NCBI GenBank assembly: GCA_013695055.1
Contig: JACDBF010000422.1
Span: forward strand, 1 to 7,189
Direction of reading: 5' to 3'
Source: Actinomycetota bacterium
Lineage (GTDB): Bacteria; Actinomycetota; CADDZG01; WHSQ01
Length of the DNA stretch: 7,189 nucleotides
Every line of letters starts with the position of its first letter. Position 1 is the stretch's first letter. A program made the position numbers and the translations under genes. Of this stretch, positions 1 through 5,250 are shown piece by piece. The notes under the pieces are model-generated. The model was not told where the DNA came from and did no database searches. It was given only the letters and a program-made list of their open reading frames with translations.

Positions 1-416
1 CGGATGGGCTTGACCTTGCCGAAGCCGTAGTATCCATAGACCACCCAGGCTTCCTCGCTCCCCCCCGCACCCGTGAGGGCGATGGACGCCGGAAAGTCGC
101 CGGTACCCTCACCCTCGAGGACCTGCAGCGATCCGTCCCACTCCAGAGCCCCCGTCTGCTTCCACTTGAGCTTGATGCCGGTGGCGTGGTGGCCGAACAC
201 GAGGATCTCGCGCCCTTGATCCGTGACGATCATCCGGTGGTTGCTGCCGTAATAGGTGGGATCGCTCGATCCGGAGGTCACGGGATCGGTCACCTCGGTG
301 ACCACTCCACCCGTCACCGCTTGAGCCGGGCCCGTCGCGGACAGCATTGCGCCGATCAGGGCGACCGCTGATACCCAGCTGGTCAACCTAGTGTGCTTGA
401 AAACGATTCTTGCCAT
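1..416 (-). CDS. Secreted protein of unknown function, N-terminal part (cut by window edge)
   Basis: The reading frame is open from the ATG at 416 to the left edge, giving 138 codons; the C-terminus lies outside the window. Residues 1-33 look like a Sec signal peptide: basic residues R3, K7 and R10, a hydrophobic core around W14-L25, and a likely cleavage after AQA (31-33). The mature part is rich in G, T, V and aromatic residues, with stretches such as MIVTDQGREILVFG, LKWKQTGALEWDGS and SEEAWVVYGYYGFG. These resemble the alternating strands of BNR/sialidase-like beta-propeller repeats, but that is only an impression and no family is assigned. An in-frame ATG at 434 (six more residues, preceded by GGGGGA at good spacing) is an equally possible start; 416 has GCGGGA upstream. 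The gene lies 267 bases beyond the glycosyltransferase stop with its own candidate promoter, so it may be a separate transcript. Confidence 0.75.
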   Translation of the reverse strand, partial: MARIVFKHTRLTSWVSAVALIGAMLSATGPAQAVTGGVVTEVTDPVTSGSSDPTYYGSNHRMIVTDQGREILVFGHHATGIKLKWKQTGALEWDGSLQVLEGEGTGDFPASIALTGAGGSEEAWVVYGYYGFGKVKPI

Positions 417-488
417 GACTTGTCCCGCCTGCATACTCAGATCCCCCACTTCCCACAAGATCAGTAGAAACGACCTTGCCCTCCCGTG

Positions 489-517
489 ATTTTACCCCTA
501 TCCCGGGATAAGGGATA
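489..517 (-). promoter_or_regulatory. Palindromic operator candidate overlapping a putative promoter
   Basis: Positions 499-510 read TATCCCGGGATA, a perfect 12-base palindrome. It extends to a 20-base near-palindrome at 495-514 with one mismatched pair (498/511). A further GGGATA half-site copy follows at 512-517, seven bases after the one at 505-510. On the minus strand, TAAAAT (494-489) is a 5/6 match to a -10 hexamer, and the palindrome sits about where a -35 box would be; no TTGACA-like box is present. This fits an activator or repressor site for the secreted-protein gene starting at 416 or 434. No T-tract follows on either strand, so a terminator is unlikely. The regulator is not known. 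Confidence 0.4.
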
Positions 518-652
518 GAGATTTTGTGGGCATATGGTCGTTTCGCCCGCCGCTTTGCGACTGCTGCGTACGCGCGTCCGACGCCGCTTTAACACCTCTT
601 GCGAAGCGTTACCCAGGTTGGCGTTGATTTATGCATGTCGTCCGCGTGGCGT

Positions 653-668
653 TGGGCACGGACGCCCG
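653..668 (-). other. Small hairpin just after the glycosyltransferase stop
   Basis: GGGC (654-657) and GCCC (664-667) can pair around a six-base loop, with a flanking T-G wobble, 16 bases downstream of the glycosyltransferase stop codon on the minus strand. There is no T-tract after it. It could be a weak U-less transcription end or mRNA-stabilising stem, but the stem is short and could be chance in GC-rich DNA. Confidence 0.2.
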
Positions 669-683
669 GCGCTCACCTTCGAA

Positions 684-1832
684 CTACGATCCCGCCAGCG
701 CGAGCTGATAGGCGTTCTCGAGGCCCTCCAGGTGGACGCCGGGGGTGAACTCCCGGGCGGCGCGCGCCCCGGCCCTTGCGCCGCAACTGCGGCATAGCTC
801 GTCGTCATCCATGAGACGGCGGATACCGCTCGCCGTGCCGGTGATGTCGGAGGCGCGACAGGTTACGCCTTCACCGTTTTGGACCAGCTCCGGCAGTCCG
901 CCTCTATCGGACACCAGGAGTGGCCGGCCGAGTGCCATCGCCTCCAGCGCGGCAAGAGGAGCGTTCTCATCCCATACCGACGGCATGGCGATAAAGCGCG
1001 CCTCTCGCAATAAGCTCAGCACTCTCTCCATTTGCACGCGACCGAGAAACTCCAGTCGTTTCAGCGACAGCCGGGACGCCAGGGCTTCGAGCTCCGAGCG
1101 CGCCGGCCCGTCCCCGACGATCATGAACGGAGGATCACCGGCCTCGGCGAGGGCCCGGACGAGGATGTCGAGCCCCTTCTCGTCGGACAGCCTCCCCACC
1201 GACATTCCATAAGTGCCCGCGGTCGGCTGCGCCGGTTCGAAATCGGTGAAGTTTCGGAGGACTCTGACCGCCTCTTGCCGGAAGCCCCATTCGAGCATGC
1301 GGTCGTGCATGAAGCGGCTGGGCGTCAGATAGAGATCGACATGGCGATCCAGCCTGAGCATGAAGCGATGGATCCACAGATCCGTCGCGTACGAGATGCT
1401 TTGCGGTCGCTCGGGAAAGCAGCGATGCTTGACCGCGTTGATGTATGCGCCGCGCTCGCAGCGCCGGCAGGGAGCGCCTTCGGTGAACATGTAACCGTTG
1501 GGACACCGCAGTCGGAAATTGTGCACCGTCATCACCAGCGGCACCTTTCGACGGGCGGCCGCAAGGTGCACGGCCGGGCCCAAAGCCGGATAGGCGTTGT
1601 GCAGATGAATGACGTCCGGCCGGAAGCCATCGATGACCTCGAGAACCTTGTCGCGCTCGCCTGATGAATAGGCCATGCGGCGTGCCGTGGCCGCGCCTGC
1701 CGGGAGGTCGCGATTGTGCCGCGCCAGGACCTCGCAGTCATGACGCGTGCGCAAGAGCTGTGCTTGCTGATCGACGTAACGATCTTCGCCACCGGGCTGC
1801 CGGTAGAAGCTGTGAGCGATTAGGACTCTCAC
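684..1832 (-). CDS. GT4-family glycosyltransferase of a surface-polysaccharide cluster
   Basis: The 382-residue product has the two-domain layout of retaining GT-B glycosyltransferases, at normal length for family GT4. The N-terminal half carries the glycine-rich loop QPGGED (12-17) and the VIHLHN strand (74-79). A C-terminal domain from about 205 has the nucleotide-sugar-binding signature: GRLSDEKG (213-220), VGDGP (239-243), and the EX7E motif with E289 and E297 in DENAPLAALEAMALG. C110, C122, C125 and C138 lie between the halves in a spacing often seen in one GT4 subgroup, perhaps structural or metal-binding. The enzyme probably transfers a sugar from a nucleotide donor to a lipid-linked repeat unit at the inner face of the membrane; donor and acceptor cannot be read from sequence. 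The start is GTG, supported by AGAGGA nine bases upstream. It is last in the minus-strand cluster, 127 bases after the sulfotransferase stop. Confidence 0.92.
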   Translation of the reverse strand: MRVLIAHSFYRQPGGEDRYVDQQAQLLRTRHDCEVLARHNRDLPAGAATARRMAYSSGERDKVLEVIDGFRPDVIHLHNAYPALGPAVHLAAARRKVPLVMTVHNFRLRCPNGYMFTEGAPCRRCERGAYINAVKHRCFPERPQSISYATDLWIHRFMLRLDRHVDLYLTPSRFMHDRMLEWGFRQEAVRVLRNFTDFEPAQPTAGTYGMSVGRLSDEKGLDILVRALAEAGDPPFMIVGDGPARSELEALASRLSLKRLEFLGRVQMERVLSLLREARFIAMPSVWDENAPLAALEAMALGRPLLVSDRGGLPELVQNGEGVTCRASDITGTASGIRRLMDDDELCRSCGARAGARAAREFTPGVHLEGLENAYQLALAGS

Positions 1833-1841
1833 TTCTTAGGT

Positions 1842-1847
1842 TCCTCT
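1842..1847 (-). promoter_or_regulatory. Ribosome binding site for the GTG start at 1832
   Basis: The minus strand reads AGAGGA here, within GAGAGAGGA, nine bases before the GTG. It fixes a non-ATG start for the glycosyltransferase. The same AGAGGAAC string precedes the kinase gene. Confidence 0.65.
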
Positions 1848-1959
1848 CTCGCCAGAGCGCTTGAGATCCTTGTGGCGCTACAAAGGACGACCCAAGCTTC
1901 ATGATGCAGCACGCGTTCTCCCTTCGGGTGCAGCACAACGCGGTTGCGCCGGCAACAGA

Positions 1960-2925
1960 TCATGAACTGGAGGGACGCAGCGAATATCCGTAGCGACGAA
2001 GCAGGGGAGCCGCCAGAATGGTCGCCATGAAGCGATCCCTTGTCCGCTGGTTGGACAGCCATTCATCGTCCGCGCGTACTTCGACCGTTCCCGTAGAGAA
2101 GCGCCTGGGGTTACCCGATACCGTGTGATTCGGTGTCAAGTGCGCCGAACGCTCTGTCTCGAAGGGCAGGGTGCGTCGCTCTTCGACCAAGTCCAGCATC
2201 CGTGCGAGAGTCGCTCGTGGCTTGGAGACGAAGTCTTCGTAGCGCACGAGGATAGAGCGCCCGCCACTTCGCCGGTCGACTGCCTCGGCGGCGAGATTCC
2301 AGACCGTCCAATTGAGCGTGCTCTCCACCGTGCCGTGGGCAACCATCTCGGCGGGCCGGTCTCGATCTAGCTGCGCTTTGCGCCGGCGCCACGAGTATGC
2401 GACGGCGCGCGGATCGCGTACCAGGTGCACGAAGTAGGGAGTGACCTGAGGCATGAGGCGCAAGAGAGCGCCGTCGGATGGACGCTTGGTTGAATCCACT
2501 ATGACCTGCGCCCCGGTCACCTGGGCAATGGCTTGGTACAGACGACCATGCGATGTCACATAGGACTGCAGCGAAGGGGTCAGAGTGTGGCTCTCGTGGC
2601 GCAGGAGTCGCCAGGTGTTGCGCACCCGCACATTCGACCGCTGTATCCGTACGAGCTCCCGAACGATCTCGGTACCGGGTTGCACGCCTCCCATACTGAG
2701 GGCTACGGCGTCCGACCAAATCTCGCACTCGGGAAGAGGCTTGCCGCAACCGCACAGGCGTCTTTCCAGTAGCCCCCGCTCCCAGATGTAGCTGAGCTCG
2801 CCCACAGAGAAGAACCCCTCGGTTCCCCCCAAGATATTGTCCATGATTGTGCTTCCGCTCCGTCCCCAACCGGTGACGTAGAGGACCTTGACCGGCGGAG
2901 CATTCTCAATCCGCGATGGGCACAC
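1960..2925 (-). CDS. PAPS-dependent sulfotransferase, probably polysaccharide-modifying
   Basis: The 321-residue cytosolic protein has the marks of the PAPS sulfotransferase fold. The 5'-phosphosulfate loop is GWGRSGST (19-26) just after the first strand (VKVLYVT). The 3'-phosphate site is the HLVRDPRAVAYSW segment, with R170 and S178. VDSTKRPS (143-150), RYEDF (228-232) and GNPRRF (271-276) are further conserved blocks of this bacterial subgroup, as is the cysteine cluster CGCGKPLPEC (58-67). It would move sulfate from PAPS to a hydroxyl group, here plausibly on a sugar of the exported glycan or its lipid-linked precursor; the acceptor is inferred from its place between the kinase and the glycosyltransferase. 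The first usable start is GTG at 2925, in the same frame as the kinase and 18 bases after its TGA. No Shine-Dalgarno sequence is visible, so translation is probably coupled to the upstream gene. Confidence 0.9.
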   Translation of the reverse strand: MCPSRIENAPPVKVLYVTGWGRSGSTIMDNILGGTEGFFSVGELSYIWERGLLERRLCGCGKPLPECEIWSDAVALSMGGVQPGTEIVRELVRIQRSNVRVRNTWRLLRHESHTLTPSLQSYVTSHGRLYQAIAQVTGAQVIVDSTKRPSDGALLRLMPQVTPYFVHLVRDPRAVAYSWRRRKAQLDRDRPAEMVAHGTVESTLNWTVWNLAAEAVDRRSGGRSILVRYEDFVSKPRATLARMLDLVEERRTLPFETERSAHLTPNHTVSGNPRRFSTGTVEVRADDEWLSNQRTRDRFMATILAAPLLRRYGYSLRPSSS

Positions 2926-2943
2926 TTTGATTTGCTGTGTTCG

Positions 2944-4563
2944 TCACGCGTTTCGCGATGCTTTGGGGCGCCGCTTGAACGTCCGCTTCACTACCGGCTC
3001 GTCCTCCGTGTGCCGGTAATGCGCGTAGGGTTGCGACGAGTAGGTCGCCGATTTAGAAGCGTCGTAGTTATTGAGGACGGCGCCGATGAGGCGGGCATTC
3101 ACTTGGTCGAGCTGCTGGCGAGCCTGCTCGATGGCCGTACCGGTGGCCTGGGAGGCATCGGCGATGAACAGAGTGGCATCCGCCATCGGCGCGAGCGTCA
3201 TCGCGTCCGCAACCGCCAGAACCGGCGCGACGTCGATGAGCACGAAGTCGGCGGCGGCTCTTAGATCGGCCATCAAGCGGCCCATGGCGTCCGAGCCCAA
3301 TAGCTCGGCGGGGTTTCCTGGGATCGGCCCACTGGGAAGTAGCCGGAGGTTGCTCGCCGCGACACCGACCGGCACGAGCGCCTCGATTGCCTTGGCTTCA
3401 CCGGCGAGAACGTTCGTGAGGCCCTTTCTCGAACGCAGCCCGAAGAAGTTGTTGAGTCGCGGCTTACGAAGATCGGCGGATACGAGGATGACGCGCTTCC
3501 CGGCCTGGGCGAGCACGACGCCCAGGTTGGCCGCAGTCGCCGTCTTGCCTTCGGCGGCATGGGCGCTGGTCACCATGACGGTCTTGATCTCGCGCTGTGA
3601 CGCCGCGAACAGAAGCCCGGTTCTGAGCGTGCGATAGGCTTCGGATGTAACCGAGTGAGGATCCGCCTCGGTTACCAGATAGGTTTCGCCGGCCTTCCGC
3701 CACGCGGCGGTTTTCGGCACGACCGCAAGCACCGCCGCCCCCACATGCGTCTCGAGATCTGCGCGACCCGCCAGGCGGTCGTCGAAACGTTCTCTCACGA
3801 AAGCCGCACCCAACCCGAAGCCCAAGCCCACGATTAGCGCGATAGCCCCGGTCCGCGAGTGGTTGGGGCTCGTCGGCGCGCCCGGGTAATAGGCGTCGTA
3901 GAGCACGGTCCCTACGTCGAGCGAGCTGTTCGAAGCGAGATCGAAAAGCTTTGTCTGCTCGAAGCCGATCTGGGCGTTAAGGGTGTCGGCCTGATTCTGT
4001 AGCTCCTCGCCGCCGGCAATTCTTTGCTCTATCTCGTCGAGCTGCGCTTGGAGAGCAGAGATCTTCTCCTGGATGGCGCTCGCATAACTGTCGACGCGCT
4101 CTTGGGCCGTGGTGCGCCGGTATTCGATGTAGCCGTCGGCGAAGGCCTGCGCTCGTTCCTGGGCTTGCTTTCGGTTGGTGTTCGAGTATGTGAAAGAAAG
4201 CACCTCGGTATCTGCCTCATCCGTGACCTCGAGGCCTTTGAGAAGAGCGAGGGCATCTTCCTCTCCCAGGCTCTCGGCTGCAAGCTGGGCGACTTCGGGC
4301 GAGGTGGCAATGAGTGTCTCGGTCTTGACGTTGAGGACTTCTTCGAGATTGGCCTCGGTAGTCAACAGGGCGATGGGCCGGAGCAGCACCTGAGCCTCGG
4401 ACTCATACGCCGGCGTCCGGGTGAACGAGAAGATGAGTGCCGCCGCGAGGACGAGCGCGGCTATCCCGAGGATCAACCACTTGCGAACCTTCAGGACATT
4501 GAGGTACTCGCGAAGGTCGAAGCTCTCGGTTTGAGTTTGACTTTCGAACTGGCTCAAAGACAA
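2944..4563 (-). CDS. Wzz-like chain-length regulator fused to a BY-type tyrosine kinase
   Basis: The 539-residue membrane protein joins both halves of a polysaccharide co-polymerase. An N-terminal Wzz segment (LREYLNVLKVRKW, 17-29) leads into a membrane helix at about 29-47. A short extracytoplasmic part follows, with a predicted coiled coil at about 155-207, then the proline-rich PGAPTSP (227-233) and a second helix at about 238-256. The kinase domain has the EX2RX2R motif (E308, R311, R314), a Walker A motif ending GKT (339-341), Walker A' VSADLRKP (361-368), Walker B VLIDVAP (441-447) and the conserved LPSGPIPGNPAELL (409-422). Tyrosines 500, 508, 513 and 516 form a C-terminal autophosphorylation cluster. 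Such proteins set polymer length and export. Walker A' has Ser362 where the first Asp of DxD is usual. The TTG start is supported by AGAGGA seven bases upstream. It heads the cluster with the sulfotransferase and glycosyltransferase. Confidence 0.93.
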   Translation of the reverse strand: MSLSQFESQTQTESFDLREYLNVLKVRKWLILGIAALVLAAALIFSFTRTPAYESEAQVLLRPIALLTTEANLEEVLNVKTETLIATSPEVAQLAAESLGEEDALALLKGLEVTDEADTEVLSFTYSNTNRKQAQERAQAFADGYIEYRRTTAQERVDSYASAIQEKISALQAQLDEIEQRIAGGEELQNQADTLNAQIGFEQTKLFDLASNSSLDVGTVLYDAYYPGAPTSPNHSRTGAIALIVGLGFGLGAAFVRERFDDRLAGRADLETHVGAAVLAVVPKTAAWRKAGETYLVTEADPHSVTSEAYRTLRTGLLFAASQREIKTVMVTSAHAAEGKTATAANLGVVLAQAGKRVILVSADLRKPRLNNFFGLRSRKGLTNVLAGEAKAIEALVPVGVAASNLRLLPSGPIPGNPAELLGSDAMGRLMADLRAAADFVLIDVAPVLAVADAMTLAPMADATLFIADASQATGTAIEQARQQLDQVNARLIGAVLNNYDASKSATYSSQPYAHYRHTEDEPVVKRTFKRRPKASRNA

Positions 4564-4570
4564 CGTATGT

Positions 4571-4576
4571 TCCTCT
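4571..4576 (-). promoter_or_regulatory. Ribosome binding site for the TTG start at 4563
   Basis: The minus strand reads AGAGGA with a seven-base spacer to TTG. This ideal spacing selects the TTG at 4563 over the second in-frame TTG at 4557. Confidence 0.7.
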
Positions 4577-4829
4577 TTGCTCGTAGGCGGCGAGACTTGA
4601 TGCTAACGGTCCCTCTCGTTCGGCTGTCTTTTACCCGGCCGGTGCTTCGGTTACTCAAGGGTAGGCGGACGGTTTCGTTAAGTGGCCCGACATCAGACTA
4701 GGCGCAACCTTTCCGGGCGGCACTAGGCAACTTGCGAAAGCCGTTCGGCACCCTGGAGAAATACGTAGGCGGGGGACGCCCGGAATGAGCAGGAAAGTAG
4801 CCTTATTGGGGGATTCGCAAGGTCGGTCC

Positions 4830-4859
4830 TTGTCCGCGCCGCCGTTCACGAGGTAATAT
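4830..4859 (+). promoter_or_regulatory. Candidate sigma70-type promoter for the LAFTG gene
   Basis: TTGTCC (4830-4835, 4/6 match to -35) is separated by 18 bases from TAATAT (4854-4859, 4/6 match to -10). Transcription would begin near 4866 and give a 5' leader of roughly 88 bases. The boxes are only moderate, but this AT-rich hexamer stands out in the GC-rich gap. Confidence 0.3.
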
Positions 4860-4938
4860 TCAGCCACTGCAGGAACTGGAAGATTATCCCGCAAAGCGCA
4901 GGGTAAGCAAGCGGGCACGAGATCCGAAGAACAGACAG

Positions 4939-4945
4939 AAGGGGG
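4939..4945 (+). promoter_or_regulatory. Ribosome binding site of the LAFTG gene
   Basis: AAGGGGG lies eight bases before the ATG at 4954. It favours this start over the in-frame ATG at 4963, which lacks a well-spaced site. Confidence 0.6.
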
Positions 4946-4953
4946 TCGCTTTT

Positions 4954-5250
4954 ATGAGGACGATGAAGCTTGTCCTCGTTTCTATGTTGGTGATTTGCGC
5001 GTTGGCGTTGGCGGGCCCGGCACTAGCCCAGGGGTCCGATGAGAATCCGCCGACGATCGGTCCTAACCAGATCCATCGCTCCAATCCTGATGTGCTTCCC
5101 GCCTTTCAAGAGCGTGGGACCACGACGGGCGCAGGCGCTCTTGCCTTTACGGGCTCGGACCTTGTCCTCTTTGCACTCGGCGGGGCCGGAGCGGTAGGAC
5201 TCGGGACGCTCGCAGTCCGGGCTTCTCGCACTCGCAGGGTCGAGGCCTAG
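4954..5250 (+). CDS. Short exported protein with a LAFTG cell-wall sorting signal
   Basis: The 98-residue product begins with a signal peptide (basic MRTMK, hydrophobic 6-24, likely cleavage after ALA at 23-25). It ends with a sortase sorting signal: LAFTG at 63-67, a hydrophobic stretch at about 69-89, and a basic tail RASRTRR. LAxTG motifs are typical substrates of class E sortases in high-GC Gram-positive bacteria. Cleavage between T66 and G67 would leave a wall-linked peptide of only about 41 residues, rich in polar residues, Pro and Gly, with no cysteines and no recognised domain. No sortase gene is in the window. It faces away from the kinase gene and runs into the DUF4012 gene tail to tail, with stops sharing CTAG. 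It may be a small surface peptide connected with the polysaccharide coat; that role is inference. An uncleaved membrane protein is the alternative. Confidence 0.85.
   Translation: MRTMKLVLVSMLVICALALAGPALAQGSDENPPTIGPNQIHRSNPDVLPAFQERGTTTGAGALAFTGSDLVLFALGGAGAVGLGTLAVRASRTRRVEA

Larger units (their letters stand above)
4564..4953. other. Divergent intergenic region between the kinase and the LAFTG gene
   Basis: This 390-base stretch separates two divergent genes and holds no convincing coding frame. It contains the kinase RBS; a GGGTAAAA block on the minus strand at 4636-4629 that could contain a poor -10; two ACTAGGC copies 25 bases apart (4697 and 4722); small dyads at 4740-4749 (GCCGTTCGGC), 4768-4780 (GGCG/CGCC) and 4818-4832 (CAAGG/CCTTG); a candidate plus-strand promoter at 4830-4859; and a possible 5' UTR stem pairing CCCGC (4888-4892) with GCGGG (4911-4915). 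No known riboswitch was recognised with confidence. Confidence 0.5.

Noticed and set aside
60..66. Run of seven C (poly-G on the coding strand) in the secreted-protein gene as a phase-variation tract
   Set aside because: Seven bases is short for slippage switching, and the frame reads through cleanly as Gly codons in GC-rich DNA.
534..797. 87-residue plus-strand frame between the secreted-protein and glycosyltransferase genes
   Set aside because: No ribosome site or recognisable motif, and its 3' part overlaps the glycosyltransferase gene antisense.
1032..1664. Long plus-strand frame (210 residues) opposite the glycosyltransferase gene
   Set aside because: Shadow of the GC-rich codon usage of the opposite-strand GT4 gene, which has clear conserved motifs.
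1905..1946. Repeated TGCAGCAC (1905 and 1929) and a CAAC/GTTG dyad (1936-1946) between sulfotransferase and glycosyltransferase genes
   Set aside because: Stem is only four pairs, no T-tract follows, and an eight-base repeat is not significant; not called as a terminator or mobile-element trace.
3071..3637. 188-residue plus-strand frame opposite the kinase domain
   Set aside because: Ser/Ala/Arg-rich shadow translation; the minus strand carries intact Walker motifs in the same place.
4655..4918. 87-residue minus-strand frame in the intergenic region
   Set aside because: No recognisable domain, no ribosome site, unusual composition, and it overlaps the candidate promoter and leader of the LAFTG gene.
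4881..4953. Stretch resembling a cyclic-di-GMP riboswitch core (CCGCAAAGC then CAGGGTAAGC) in the LAFTG gene leader
   Set aside because: The GCAAAGC-like block is suggestive, but I see neither the GNRA-capped stem before it nor the GGTAGCCGGGTTACC-like receptor half after it. A covariance-model search (GEMM) would settle it.
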